NCBI RefSeq assembly: GCF_900100115.1
Contig: NZ_FNKL01000002.1
Location: 558,001-622,000, forward strand
DNA: 64,000 bases
Reading direction: 5' to 3'
Source of the DNA: Chryseobacterium soldanellicola
GTDB lineage: Bacteria > Bacteroidota > Bacteroidia > Flavobacteriales > Weeksellaceae
Part shown: piece by piece, positions 34,341 through 43,297 of the stretch
Position numbering within the stretch: the stretch's first letter is position 1
Layout: the number at the start of each line of letters is the position of its first letter
The notes under the pieces: generated by a model
Database searches by the model: none
Told to the model about the DNA's origin: nothing
What the model saw: the letters and a program-made list of their open reading frames with translations, nothing else
Program-made: the position numbers and the translations under genes

Positions 34341-36869
34341 ATGGATTATAAGTTTTCACAAGGTTTGAGCCAGGTGTTCAAACAAAGCAAAAGCGAAGCT
34401 AAACGGCTGAAAAGTGAATTTCTTAATACAGAACATCTACTTTTAGGTATTATAAAAACGGAAAACTCTGCAAAAGAAATCCTTCAAAACCTTAATGCGG
34501 ATTTAACACAAATCAGAAGAAAAATTGAAACTCTAAATACAGCAAGTCTAAATCCTATTTCTGAGGAGGTTACTAATATTTCATTCACGAAGATGGCAGA
34601 TCATGCAATCAAACGTGCTGAGCTGGAATGCAGACAATATAAAAGCAATGAGATTAATACCGTTCATCTGCTTTTAGGCATTCTTTACAAATATGAGGAC
34701 CCTACTTCAAGTATTTTAGGAGCTTATGATATTGACTATGAAGGAGTTTCAAAAGAGTATCAGACAATGCTTAAAAATTCCGGACAGGCGCCACAAATGA
34801 GCGCTTATGACGATGATGATGAAAGAGAGGAATTTGAGCAGATGAGAAAGCCTACAGGAAATTTAGGCTCCGGAAAAAGTAAAACTCCGACTTTGGATAA
34901 CTTCGGCAGAGACTTAACTTCTTTAGCCAGAGACGGGAAATTAGACCCCGTGATCGGTCGTGAAAAAGAAATTGAGAGGGTTTCTCAGATTTTATCAAGA
35001 AGGAAGAAAAACAATCCGTTGCTTATCGGTGAGCCGGGTGTTGGTAAATCTGCCATCGCTGAAGGGTTAGCGTTAAGAATTCAACAGAAAAAAGTTTCAA
35101 GAGTTCTTTTTGGAAAAAGAGTAATCACTTTGGATCTCGCGAGCCTTGTTGCAGGGACGAAATACCGTGGTCAGTTTGAGGAAAGAATGAAGGCCATCAT
35201 GACCGAGCTGGAGAAAAACAGAGATGTTATCTTATTCATAGATGAGCTTCACACTATTGTTGGCGCGGGAAGTTCAACAGGAAGCTTAGATGCGTCGAAT
35301 ATGTTTAAACCAGCCTTGGCAAGAGGTGAAATTCAATGTATTGGTGCCACAACTCTTGATGAATACCGTCAGTATATCGAAAAAGACGGCGCTTTAGAAA
35401 GAAGATTCCAAAAGGTAATGGTGGAGCCTACTTCTATTGATGAAACCATTCAGATTCTGAACCAAATTAAAGATAAGTATGAGGAACACCACAATGTTGT
35501 TTATACTGAAGAAGCGATTTTAGCTTGTGTCAATTTGACAGCAAGGTATATTACAGACCGTTTCTTACCGGACAAAGCGATTGATGCGATGGATGAAGCA
35601 GGATCCCGTGTTTATATTAAAAACATGAAAGTTCCTACCGAAATCATTGATTTTGAAAAGAAAATCGAAGACATCAAAGAAATGAAGCAGAAAGCTGTAA
35701 AAGCTCAGGATTATCTTGAAGCCAGAAAGCTTAAAGATGAAGAAGAACGCCTTCAGATGGAACTGAATTCTGCTCAGGATAAATGGGACAAAGATGTAAA
35801 AGAGAAAAAAGAAACCGTAACCGAAGAAAATGTTGCGGAGGTGGTTTCTATGATGAGTGGCGTTCCTGTAACGAAAGTTGGTAAAAACGAGCTTGATAAA
35901 TTAGCTCAGATGGACGAAAAGCTGAATGGCAAAGTGATCGGTCAGGAAGACGCTGTGAAAAAAGTTGTGAAAGCAATTCAAAGAAACAGAGCCGGATTGA
36001 AAGATCCGAACCGTCCGATCGGAACGTTTATCTTCTTAGGTACAACCGGAGTTGGTAAAACTGAGCTTGCAAAAGTAATGGCAAGAGAATTATTCGATTC
36101 TGATGAAGCTTTGATCAGAATTGATATGAGTGAATACATGGAAAAATTTGCGGTTTCAAGATTGGTTGGAGCCCCTCCGGGATACGTTGGATACGAAGAA
36201 GGCGGTCAATTAACAGAAGCTGTGAGAAGAAAACCTTATGCTGTGGTTCTTTTGGATGAGATTGAAAAAGCTCACCCTGATGTATTCAATATCTTGTTGC
36301 AGATTTTAGATGAAGGTCATGTTACGGACAGTTTAGGAAGAAAAATTGATTTTAGAAATACAATCATTATCCTTACTTCAAACATCGGAACCAGAGATAT
36401 TAAAGACTTTGGTGACGGTGTAGGATTCGGAACTTCGGCTAAGAAAACCGGTTCAGACACAAGAGCAAGAAGTACAATTGAAAACGCCCTTAAAAAAGCA
36501 TTTGCCCCAGAATTCTTAAACAGAATTGATGATATTGTGATCTTTAACTCTCTTGAGAAAGAAGATATCAAGAGAATCATTGATCTTGAATTAAACAAAT
36601 TGTACAGCCGACTTGAAAAATTAGGTTATAAAGTTGACTTAACTGAAGAAGCAAAAGACTTTATTTCTGAGAAAGGTTGGGATAAAGACTTTGGTGCAAG
36701 ACCACTAAAACGAGCTATCCAGAAGTACATTGAAGATTTATTGGCAGAAATGTTGGTAAACAAGCAATTAAATGAAGGAGAAACAATCATTTTAGATGTA
36801 AATGAAGCAAAAGACGGCTTAACCGGAAAAGCTTCAAAAACTAAAAAGACGGTTGAAAAATCTTCTTAA
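34341..36869 (+). CDS. clpC: ATP-dependent Clp protease ATP-binding subunit ClpC
   Basis: An 842-residue AAA+ unfoldase from ATG 34341 (MDYKFSQGLSQVFKQSKSEA); an in-frame ATG at 34329 would add four residues. Clp_N repeats lie at about 1-145. AAA-1 has Walker A GEPGVGKSA near 230 and Walker B VILFIDELHTI near 297. A UVR-like linker (DYLEARKLKDEEERLQMEL) is near 455-475. AAA-2 has GTTGVGKTE near 566 and VVLLDEIEKAHPD near 635. It passes substrates to ClpP. It is followed by its own strong terminator. Confidence 0.95.
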   Translation: MDYKFSQGLSQVFKQSKSEAKRLKSEFLNTEHLLLGIIKTENSAKEILQNLNADLTQIRRKIETLNTASLNPISEEVTNISFTKMADHAIKRAELECRQYKSNEINTVHLLLGILYKYEDPTSSILGAYDIDYEGVSKEYQTMLKNSGQAPQMSAYDDDDEREEFEQMRKPTGNLGSGKSKTPTLDNFGRDLTSLARDGKLDPVIGREKEIERVSQILSRRKKNNPLLIGEPGVGKSAIAEGLALRIQQKKVSRVLFGKRVITLDLASLVAGTKYRGQFEERMKAIMTELEKNRDVILFIDELHTIVGAGSSTGSLDASNMFKPALARGEIQCIGATTLDEYRQYIEKDGALERRFQKVMVEPTSIDETIQILNQIKDKYEEHHNVVYTEEAILACVNLTARYITDRFLPDKAIDAMDEAGSRVYIKNMKVPTEIIDFEKKIEDIKEMKQKAVKAQDYLEARKLKDEEERLQMELNSAQDKWDKDVKEKKETVTEENVAEVVSMMSGVPVTKVGKNELDKLAQMDEKLNGKVIGQEDAVKKVVKAIQRNRAGLKDPNRPIGTFIFLGTTGVGKTELAKVMARELFDSDEALIRIDMSEYMEKFAVSRLVGAPPGYVGYEEGGQLTEAVRRKPYAVVLLDEIEKAHPDVFNILLQILDEGHVTDSLGRKIDFRNTIIILTSNIGTRDIKDFGDGVGFGTSAKKTGSDTRARSTIENALKKAFAPEFLNRIDDIVIFNSLEKEDIKRIIDLELNKLYSRLEKLGYKVDLTEEAKDFISEKGWDKDFGARPLKRAIQKYIEDLLAEMLVNKQLNEGETIILDVNEAKDGLTGKASKTKKTVEKSS

Positions 36870-36893
36870 TCTTGAATAAATAATTTAATAATA

Positions 36894-36926
36894 AAAGCAC
36901 CGGGAATTTTCTCGGTGCTTTTTTTG
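36894..36926 (+). terminator. Rho-independent terminator of clpC
   Basis: AAAGCACCG and CGGTGCTTT form a nine-pair stem around GGAATTTTCT and are followed by seven T residues. Confidence 0.8.
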
Positions 36927-37029
36927 TTTTTATTTAAGTTTTTGCTAAAGATATGATCTGCATCGTATATAAAATTGGTCTAAATTTAAACGCAAATTTC
37001 TCTATAATCTATGAAGAAAAAATTTATAA

Positions 37030-37557
37030 TTAAAGTCCCACCACAAAACCAATACTCGGGATCAGGCCACTGGAAAAAACACTGGAATTTTCTTTATACA
37101 AAACATTATACATTAAACCGATCTGCATAAAAGAATGAGTCCCGATTCTCTGCATATAGCCTCCGCCCAGATATAAAGCAGTTTCCTGCTCATTTGTTTT
37201 ATAATCGTAAAATTTATCTTTAAAGTTGATAAAATATTGCTGGAGATTAGCTCCAACATAAAAAGATCTCGCAAAATAATAATTCACAAACGGACCAACG
37301 CCAAACATAGTTGATCTGTAATAATCAGAGGTTTGCCAAGAAACACTTCCTACAACACCCACTTCTAAATCGTCTGTAAGCCTGTAGCCAACCTTAGGAG
37401 AAGCTTGCAAATAAAATGAGTTCTGGCTTCCGAATCCAACACCGATTCCGCCTCCGAAAGTCCATTTATTATTCGTTTCTGGTGTTGTACCCATAGAAAC
37501 CTGGGAAAATACTGATCCTGAAAGCATCAGCAGTAAAGGGAAAATAATTTTTTTCAT
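37030..37557 (-). CDS. Outer membrane beta-barrel protein
   Basis: A 175-residue exported protein. The signal peptide (MKKIIFPLLLMLSGSVFSQ) is followed by an eight-strand-like pattern of alternating residues with Gly/Tyr/Phe: FGGGIGVGFGSQNSFYLQASPKVGYRL (34-60), LEVGVVGSVSWQ, MFGVGPFVNYYFA, FYVGANLQQYF, ALYLGGGYMQRI, FMQIGLMYNVLY and a last strand ending IPSIGFVVGL. It matches OmpW/OmpA-type porin-like barrels, and the C-terminus is the usual hydrophobic strand. Substrate unknown. It is convergent with clpC and divergent from mnmA. Confidence 0.82.
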   Translation of the reverse strand: MKKIIFPLLLMLSGSVFSQVSMGTTPETNNKWTFGGGIGVGFGSQNSFYLQASPKVGYRLTDDLEVGVVGSVSWQTSDYYRSTMFGVGPFVNYYFARSFYVGANLQQYFINFKDKFYDYKTNEQETALYLGGGYMQRIGTHSFMQIGLMYNVLYKENSSVFSSGLIPSIGFVVGL

Positions 37558-37613
37558 AATATCGTTTTTATCAATGTTTAAAATTATGGTTTTTTTCCGA
37601 ATTTATTTAGTTG

Positions 37614-37621
37614 TATTTTTG
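37614..37621 (+). promoter_or_regulatory. Putative -7 element of mnmA
   Basis: TATTTTTG matches TAnnTTTG and lies 49 bases before the mnmA ATG, giving a leader of about 40 bases. Confidence 0.45.
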
Positions 37622-37670
37622 CCGCGTCAACTAAGAGCTCCCGTTAAGAGTCTCGTAAAATTGAAATACA

Positions 37671-38858
37671 ATGAAAGTAGTAGTAGGATTATCCGGAGGG
37701 GTAGACTCGAGTGTTACAGCATATTTGCTGCAACAACAAGGCCATGAAGTTGTGGCTTTGTTTATGAGAAACTGGAACGATGCTTCGGTAACGTTAGAAG
37801 ATGAATGTCCGTGGATTGAGGACAGCAATGATGCCTTAATGGTTGCCCAGAAATTGGGAATTCCGTTTCAGGTGATCGACATGAGCGAGCTTTACAAAGA
37901 AAGAATCGTCGATTATATGTTCGATGAATACCAGAAAGGAAGAACTCCGAATCCTGATGTTTTGTGTAACAGAGAAGTGAAATTCGATGTTTTTATGAAG
38001 ACGGCAATGTCTTTAGGCGCTGAAAAAGTGGCTACAGGACATTATGCAAGAGTAGATTCTACTTTTGATGAAAACGGAAAGGAAATTTTTCACCTTCTAG
38101 CAGGAAAAGACAATAATAAAGATCAGTCTTATTTTTTATGCCAGCTGAATCAGGACCAGTTGTCTAAAGCGTTGTTTCCGATTGGTGAATTAACAAAACC
38201 TCAGGTAAGAGAAATTGCTAAAGAAATCGGATTGGTAACGGCTGATAAAAAAGATTCTCAGGGATTATGTTTTATCGGAAAAGTAAGCCTTCCGCAGTTT
38301 CTGCAACAGCAATTAATTCCAAAAGAAGGTGAAATTGTTGAAATTTTTAAAGATTCTCCTTTATTTTCACAGGAAAAACCTGAATTTTCATCAAAAGAAG
38401 AAGAATTAGAATATTTAAGTCAAAAAATCAATTATAAAAAGGCCGACGGAAAAGTAATCGGAAAGCATCAAGGTGCCCAATTTTTTACGATCGGACAAAG
38501 CAAAGGACTTGGAATTGGCGGACATAAAGAAAGCTGTTTTATTGTGTCTAGAGACATGGAAAACAATATTATTTTCGTTGGAGAAGGCCACAGCTTTCCC
38601 GGTTTGCATAAAAAAGCGTTAAAAGTTGATAATGCTGAGCTGCACTGGGTACGTGAAGATTTAAGATTAAAAAATGGCGAATCTATGGAAGTAATGGCGA
38701 GATTCCGTTACAGACAGGAGCTTCAGAAAGCAACAATTTATCAGTTTGAAAATGTTTTTTATATGGAATTTGAGCAACCTCAATCTGCCATTGCGGAAGG
38801 TCAGTTTGCAGCCTGGTATATTGATGATGAGCTTTTGGGAAGCGGCGTAATTGCCTAA
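37671..38858 (+). CDS. mnmA: tRNA-specific 2-thiouridylase MnmA
   Basis: A 395-residue enzyme that puts sulfur on U34 of tRNA Lys, Glu and Gln. The PP-loop [15 protein letters not shown] (6-20) binds ATP. The catalytic cysteines are in [12 protein letters not shown] (Cys near 102) and SQGLCFIGK (Cys near 202), the standard pair. An insert near 236-262 ([25 protein letters not shown]) is longer than in E. coli and flavobacterium-like. [21 protein letters not shown] (about 263-283) is the family's conserved segment. Confidence 0.95.
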   Translation: MKVVVGLSGGVDSSVTAYLLQQQGHEVVALFMRNWNDASVTLEDECPWIEDSNDALMVAQKLGIPFQVIDMSELYKERIVDYMFDEYQKGRTPNPDVLCNREVKFDVFMKTAMSLGAEKVATGHYARVDSTFDENGKEIFHLLAGKDNNKDQSYFLCQLNQDQLSKALFPIGELTKPQVREIAKEIGLVTADKKDSQGLCFIGKVSLPQFLQQQLIPKEGEIVEIFKDSPLFSQEKPEFSSKEEELEYLSQKINYKKADGKVIGKHQGAQFFTIGQSKGLGIGGHKESCFIVSRDMENNIIFVGEGHSFPGLHKKALKVDNAELHWVREDLRLKNGESMEVMARFRYRQELQKATIYQFENVFYMEFEQPQSAIAEGQFAAWYIDDELLGSGVIA

Positions 38859-38880
38859 AATTATCAATTAAAATAAATGA

Positions 38881-38915
38881 AATAAGCTTGAAGATATCTT
38901 CAGGCTTATTTTTCT
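38881..38915 (+). terminator. Rho-independent terminator of mnmA
   Basis: AATAAGC-TTGAAG and CTTCAGGCTTATT pair around ATAT and are followed by TTTT. It is 22 bases after the mnmA stop. Confidence 0.75.
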
Positions 38916-38928
38916 TATGGCAGAATAT

Positions 38929-39279
38929 TTAATTAATCTTTTGCTTTAAGTTTGGCCATATAAAAAATATCAGCACAATGATTTCCAGGATTAAAATGAT
39001 GATTAAAAACCCGACAGGCTTTCCTAAAAATAATCCTCTGATTAATTTTATTATTCCTAAAATCAGAATGAAAATCACAAAATAAAATGTGATTCCTGAA
39101 ATCGTTTCTTTAAAAAATTTCAGACTAAAAACAGAAGCGTAAAATCCTGCTAAAAGAATCAGATAAAATTTTAAAAATTCCGGACCTTTTAAAATAATCG
39201 GATTGCATATTTGATCTTGTGCTGCAAGCAAAAAGAAACTTACCGCGATCGGGATTGTATGAATAATTATCTTTTTCAT
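38929..39279 (-). CDS. Small multi-TM membrane protein
   Basis: A 116-residue protein with three or four hydrophobic segments (IIHTIPIAVSFFLLAA, FLKFYLILLAGFYASVFSL, ISGITFYFVIFILILGI, VGFLIIILILEIIVLIFFIW). ATG 39279 (MKKIIIHTIPIAV) is chosen; the frame continues upstream to 39393 only because it is a shadow of the Gly/Cys-rich coding tail of the next gene. Its ATG is 13 bases after that gene's stop. No family recognised; the pair with the Gly/Cys-tailed protein suggests a common role. Confidence 0.7.
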   Translation of the reverse strand: MKKIIIHTIPIAVSFFLLAAQDQICNPIILKGPEFLKFYLILLAGFYASVFSLKFFKETISGITFYFVIFILILGIIKLIRGLFLGKPVGFLIIILILEIIVLIFFIWPNLKQKIN

Positions 39280-39292
39280 AATATCTGGTTTT

Positions 39293-40021
39293 TTAACCGC
39301 CGCATCCGCCACAACCACCACATCCTCCTCCACAACCGCCACCGCAACTTCCGCCACCTCCACTGCAGCCACCGCCGTCAGCACTATTGTCATTTTTATC
39401 CTGATCTTTTGGAGTATTTACACCTAAAATCATTGACAGAAAACTTATCAGCAGGAAAAAACTTATAATCGATCCAAAAACGATTGCCAGTGTATTAAAA
39501 GTGCTGTCTGAGCAGGAATACACCATCAATAGAAAACCTGTTAAACCACTAATTTTCAGGATTCTGAGCCATGATTTCACAGGTTGCTTGTGTTTAATTG
39601 TATTATTCCAAATCTCTGCCGGGGCTTCCTGATTAAAGATTTCTTTATAGTTTTTTAGGGTATCTGAAAACCAGTTCTGATGTTTATCTTTTTCGGCAAA
39701 ACCTCCTTTTGAAGGATGATGATGAAGCTTTCTTTTCAAAATATTCGGGCAGAATTCTTCCCAGTAATTTTGTGTGTAAATAAGGTGCATGTGCCATACT
39801 TTATCAACAATTTCGCTTGGTGAAGCTCCGTTTGGAAGAACACAGCACAGATAAACGAATTTTTTATACTCTTCTATCGCTTTTTTAGTAAAATCTACTG
39901 TCCAGCTTTCTTCCTTGGCCAGCTTTTTTGAGAAAGGAAAATCAACATTGGGAGCGTCCAGCGAAAACTCCTGAAGCCTGCTCCAGAGAGAATCGTTTTG
40001 TAATAACATTTTTGTTTCCAT
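39293..40021 (-). CDS. Glycine-rich domain protein with Gly/Cys tail
   Basis: A 242-residue protein. Residues about 33-140 match the GRDP/COG4278 family (KLAKEESWTVDFTKKAIEEYKKFVYLCCVLPNGASPSEIVDKVWHMHLIYTQNYWEEFC), with conserved HMH and the following HHHP. Two hydrophobic segments (LRILKISGLTGFLLMVYS, about 152-169, and LAIVFGSIISFFLLISFLSMIL, 178-199) anchor it. The last 26 residues are nearly all Gly and Cys in GGC-type repeats with 8 Cys (from GGGCSGGGG on). The domain resembles the plant GRDP domain with unknown role. The tail may bind metal or form crosslinks (inference). Confidence 0.8.
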   Translation of the reverse strand: METKMLLQNDSLWSRLQEFSLDAPNVDFPFSKKLAKEESWTVDFTKKAIEEYKKFVYLCCVLPNGASPSEIVDKVWHMHLIYTQNYWEEFCPNILKRKLHHHPSKGGFAEKDKHQNWFSDTLKNYKEIFNQEAPAEIWNNTIKHKQPVKSWLRILKISGLTGFLLMVYSCSDSTFNTLAIVFGSIISFFLLISFLSMILGVNTPKDQDKNDNSADGGGCSGGGGSCGGGCGGGCGGCGGCGG

Positions 40022-40080
40022 TGTTTTAACTTTTATTTTCTACTCAAATTTGGTTTGATTTTAAAATATAAAAGTCTTCC

Positions 40081-40122
40081 AAAAATCTTATTTAGTCGTA
40101 TAAAAATCTTATATTAGTCTTA
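40081..40122. repeat. 21-bp tandem repeat (two units)
   Basis: Two 21-base units (AAAAATCTTATTTAGTCGTAT and AAAAATCTTATATTAGTCTTA) lie head to tail 17 bases before the ATG at 40139. They differ at a few positions. They could be an operator pair, but no regulator is known. Confidence 0.55.
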
Positions 40123-40138
40123 CAATCAAATATAAACA

Positions 40139-41035
40139 ATGAAAAAAGAAGATATTCTGCATCTTGAGAAGTTAATGAATTTCTTAAGTCTGTACTTTTT
40201 AAAGAAAAATCATTGGGAAGATGTCACAAAAACCGAATGGTCATACATTGTTGCCGAACTTAATGATTTAATAATCAATGACAATACAGAAAATAACATA
40301 AAAAAGGAACCCGAACTGCTCGGTTCAAATTATCTTTATGAACATTTGATAATCAATAAGCTAAAGAAATTTTATCACAATGAAAATGCTATTTTAAGCA
40401 AGCCCAATCTGGCAAAATTAAGTATGATTGTCAAAGTATTGGGTTATTCAAACTATATCGATTTTATTAATTCAAACACAGAAGCATTCAATTTTAATGA
40501 TCTGAAAATTGATATGAATAACGCCAGGCAAAATACCGCACTTTTGGATCGTTTGGTAGGCTGCTGGTATTCTTACAACAGAAATCTGCCCGACAATCCT
40601 TTGCAGGCGAAAGAAGACCGGATTTGGCGCTCAGCAATGGAAATCTACAAATCTGAGACTTCCGGCGAATATTTTATTGAGAGAAGCGGCGGCGATCACC
40701 ACAAGTATTTTGGGAAGGTAACTGCCTATTCTGATTATGTTTTTATCATCATGAACAGCAATACATTTATCCGCCAAAGACATTTTATTTCAAGAATAAA
40801 AGATATCAAGGAAAAACTTAAAAATCCAGAATATAAGCTCCATGAGTTGCATTTTATAAGTACGTGTATCAGTTTTAATCAAGAGCCGATTGCTCTTTTT
40901 GAGATTTTTCAGAAAGCAGACCGAAAAACTTTTCTCCCCGACTCTATCAGCTTTCCGATTGACAGTGATGAAATTCCAAATTCAATTATAAAACAACTTG
41001 AAGATACAGAAGCTAACCGTATTGATTACAAGTAG
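40139..41035 (+). CDS. Hypothetical protein, 298 residues
   Basis: Not recognised. There is no signal peptide or membrane helix. The N-terminal third is helical and Lys/Asn-rich (KLMNFLSLYFLKKNHWEDVTKTEWSYIVAELND). A conserved-looking core at about 139-185 (LLDRLVGCWYSYNRNLP...RIWRSAMEIYK) is followed by beta strands (YVFIIMNSNTF). Cys near 147 and 241 may be structural. It is monocistronic, divergent from the Gly/Cys-tailed protein gene, with a 21-bp tandem repeat in its upstream region. It might be a sensor or effector protein, but nothing supports a particular function. Confidence 0.6.
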   Translation: MKKEDILHLEKLMNFLSLYFLKKNHWEDVTKTEWSYIVAELNDLIINDNTENNIKKEPELLGSNYLYEHLIINKLKKFYHNENAILSKPNLAKLSMIVKVLGYSNYIDFINSNTEAFNFNDLKIDMNNARQNTALLDRLVGCWYSYNRNLPDNPLQAKEDRIWRSAMEIYKSETSGEYFIERSGGDHHKYFGKVTAYSDYVFIIMNSNTFIRQRHFISRIKDIKEKLKNPEYKLHELHFISTCISFNQEPIALFEIFQKADRKTFLPDSISFPIDSDEIPNSIIKQLEDTEANRIDYK

Positions 41036-41110
41036 TTGCGAGATACGAGTTTTGAGTTTAATCTTTTTGTTTTGGGTTTTGGTTTTGTGAGAAGTTTTAC
41101 TTTTTCAAAA

Positions 41111-41854
41111 TTAACTTACCAGCCAGTCTTTAAAATCTTTTACGCGATCACGGCTCACGGTAATTTCTTCCTGCGGCTGAAATTGAAGTTCTACTTTGTA
41201 ATTTGGGGAAGTGTGAATATTTTTAATGAAATCTGAATTAATGATGAATTGTCGGTTGGCACGAAAAAATTTCTTTTCGTCCAGAACATCTTCCAGCTCA
41301 TCCAGCGTAAAGTCTGACGGATACGTTCTCTCTTGGGTCTGTAAGTAAACGATTTTATTTTCACTGAAAAAACAGCTTACTTCATGCGTCTGAACGATCT
41401 TCAAATTATATCCTATCTTTACCAAAATTCGGGAAAGAGTTGTTTTATCTTTTTTAATTAACTCTTTAATTTCTAATGAGTTGACAGAATTATCTGAAGG
41501 AATAAATGATTTGAATTTTTCAATTGCCCTACCAAGATCCTCGTCTAAAATCGGCTTTAAAAGATAGTCAATACTGTTTAATTTAAAAGCCTTCAAGGTA
41601 TATTGATCAAAAGCTGTCGTGTAGATCATAAAACCTTTTGTCGGAACTTTTTCAAAAATATCGAAAGATAAACCGTCGCCTAAAACAATGTCCGAAAAAA
41701 TCAGTTGCGGATGCTCGTTTTCCGAAAACCACTGCACCCCTTCTTCCACAGATTCTATCTTTGCAACAACTTCTATTTCAGGGAATTCGCTCAACATTCT
41801 TTCTAGTTTCCTTGAAGCAGGCTTTTCGTCTTCGATAATGACAGTTTTGATCAT
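41111..41854 (-). CDS. LytTR family response regulator
   Basis: A 247-residue regulator. The receiver domain (1-120) has the acidic pair in VIIEDEKPA (about 5-13), phospho-acceptor D55 in LIFSDIVLGDG, and Lys near 102 (LLKPILDEDL). The LytTR DNA-binding domain covers about 140-247 (ENKIVYLQTQERTYPSDFTLDELEDVLDEKKFFRANRQFIINSDFIKNI). It is the last gene of the two-component locus and would act on promoters of still unknown genes, with the kinase at 43620-44936. Phosphorylation by that LytS-like kinase is inferred from linkage. Confidence 0.92.
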   Translation of the reverse strand: MIKTVIIEDEKPASRKLERMLSEFPEIEVVAKIESVEEGVQWFSENEHPQLIFSDIVLGDGLSFDIFEKVPTKGFMIYTTAFDQYTLKAFKLNSIDYLLKPILDEDLGRAIEKFKSFIPSDNSVNSLEIKELIKKDKTTLSRILVKIGYNLKIVQTHEVSCFFSENKIVYLQTQERTYPSDFTLDELEDVLDEKKFFRANRQFIINSDFIKNIHTSPNYKVELQFQPQEEITVSRDRVKDFKDWLVS

Positions 41855-41903
41855 TGAATCTTCTTTTTAGTCTTAAATTTGAAATAAAATTACTCAAAAG
41901 TTA

Positions 41904-42185
41904 TCAGCTTTTAAAATCTATTGGCTGCTTTGTTTTTTTAAGCTCTTCATTCAACACTTTTTGTTCCCAATCTGAGTTCAGGATAAATAATTTAACGGCT
42001 TTTACGGTCAAAATAATTCCCCAAATTGTTAAAATTATTGATCCGTTGAAAAATGTTAATTCAAATTTTCCGTTTTTGAAAATATCGTTAAAAAATAAAA
42101 AAATTGAAATAATAGCAAACCATGTAAGGCTTTTATAGAACTTTTTTAACTGATTTACTCTTTCTTGTGCTTGATTATAGTCCAT
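41904..42185 (-). CDS. 2TM domain-containing protein
   Basis: A 93-residue protein with two membrane segments (WFAIISIFLFFNDIF, about 22-36, and FNGSIILTIWGIILTVKAVKLFIL, about 47-70), Lys/Glu-rich ends and a WEQKVLNEELKK motif (about 73-88) like the WEEKKIREL of its paralogues. It belongs to the 2TM domain family, otherwise of unknown function. 49 bases upstream of the response regulator, in the same operon. It is the most divergent of the locus's four 2TM units. Confidence 0.75.
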   Translation of the reverse strand: MDYNQAQERVNQLKKFYKSLTWFAIISIFLFFNDIFKNGKFELTFFNGSIILTIWGIILTVKAVKLFILNSDWEQKVLNEELKKTKQPIDFKS

Positions 42186-42208
42186 TGTAGTCGTTTTAAG
42201 GATATTAA

Positions 42209-42499
42209 TTAAACTGTTTTGTTGTTTCTTCTGTCTTCATCCATCAATTCTCTGATCTTTTTCTCTTCCCAGTCTTTTCCGATCCCGAAAGTATTTACGC
42301 CATGCGCTGCAAGACCGATTCCCCATCCTAACATTGGCCAGTAAAACCATAATTGACCAGGCGATGTCAAAAGATTAAGGACCGCCAAAAACGGGATTAC
42401 AAGGCAGTAAGAAGTAAGGTTTCCATAGAATCCTTTTATTTCTTTTACTCTTTTTGATGCTTTTTCGTAGGCTAAATTTTCTTTGTTGAAAGTTTCCAT
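42209..42499 (-). CDS. 2TM domain-containing protein
   Basis: A 96-residue protein. YEKASKRVKEIKGFYGNLTSYCLVIPFLAVLNLLTSP (about 11-47), then LWFYWPMLGWGIGLAAHGVNTFGIGKDWEEKKIRELMDE, is nearly the same as the C-terminal domain of the kinase at 43620-44936, so one arose from the other by duplication. Two membrane helices and a WEEKKIREL tail define the family. It may interact with the kinase in the membrane (inference). Confidence 0.82.
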   Translation of the reverse strand: METFNKENLAYEKASKRVKEIKGFYGNLTSYCLVIPFLAVLNLLTSPGQLWFYWPMLGWGIGLAAHGVNTFGIGKDWEEKKIRELMDEDRRNNKTV

Positions 42500-42650
42500 A
42501 ATTTTTATTGTTTAAAAGTTATTTGTTTGTTTTGTTGAGACAAATTTAGGTTAACAATCAGCCTCAAATCAATTTTATCTTACCGAACGGTAGAAATTGA
42601 GAACTGAATTGTAAAAATTGAGACTTAATAGAAATTGGGTATTTTTATTA

Positions 42651-42677
42651 ACCGCAGATTAGACTGATTACACAGAT
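42651..42677 (+). repeat. Dispersed ACCACAGATT element, copy 2
   Basis: ACCGCAGATTAGACTGATTACACAGAT matches the copies at 338-365 and 53299-53327 at most positions. It lies in the 228-base gap between the ICMT-like gene and a 2TM gene. Confidence 0.55.
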
Positions 42678-42727
42678 ATTTGTGCTGATTTTTTGAGAGA
42701 TGCTTCGTGAACATCCATTCAATTTTA

Positions 42728-43297
42728 CTAATAAATAAACGGAATTAATTTCTTCGTTTTCATCCTGTACTCCAAATATTCTTCGCCAAATTGCTCAATT
42801 AAAGCATTTTCTTCAACTTTAATTCTATAATTAAATGCGATAAACGGCGGAATAAAGGCCAAAACCAATGAAAACCAGTTATTTAAATACAAACCAAGCC
42901 CCAAAGAAGTTAGTAAAGAGAAAGCATAAGACGGATGCCTCAGATATTTGTAAAATCCTTCTTTTTTGATTTTGTGATCTTGTCTGATCGTCACGTCAAC
43001 TGTAAAATATTTACCTAAAGATCTGATAATGATGAATCTTAAAATAATTCCAATAAGGATGAAAATTTCTCCAGCGTATAAAATCCAAACAGAATTTGCA
43101 ATCGGAAAATCCGTTAAATAAAAAACCATCACAGCACTCAAAATAGAAAACGGAATCGCGATCCACAACAAGTTCAACGTAGACTGATCTTTGTTCTTTT
43201 TGTCATTTTCTCCTGATTTTAACATTCTTTTGTAAAGAATCTCGCTGACAAACCATGCAACCATGGAAACGGTAAAGAGTATTGGTAAAATTTTCAT
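42728..43297 (-). CDS. Isoprenylcysteine methyltransferase (ICMT/PEMT)-like membrane protein
   Basis: A 189-residue multi-pass protein with about five hydrophobic segments. The C-terminal half (VTIRQDHKIKKEGFYKYLRHPSYAFSLLTSLGLGLYLNNWFSLVLAF, then RIKVEENALIEQFGEEYLEYRMKTKKLIPFIY) is the ICMT/PEMT motif with RHPSY and EExxLIxxFGxEYxxY, which bind SAM. Bacterial members methylate lipids or small molecules; the substrate is unknown. Its ATG abuts the stop of the upstream 2TM gene (43298), so it is co-translated within the kinase operon. Confidence 0.85.
   Translation of the reverse strand: MKILPILFTVSMVAWFVSEILYKRMLKSGENDKKNKDQSTLNLLWIAIPFSILSAVMVFYLTDFPIANSVWILYAGEIFILIGIILRFIIIRSLGKYFTVDVTIRQDHKIKKEGFYKYLRHPSYAFSLLTSLGLGLYLNNWFSLVLAFIPPFIAFNYRIKVEENALIEQFGEEYLEYRMKTKKLIPFIY

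Noticed and set aside
39280..39393. N-terminal extension of the 38929-39279 gene (AVAAVEVAEVAVAVVEED)
   Set aside because: It is the shifted-frame reading of the Gly/Cys-rich tail coding DNA of the neighbouring gene; the real start is ATG 39279.
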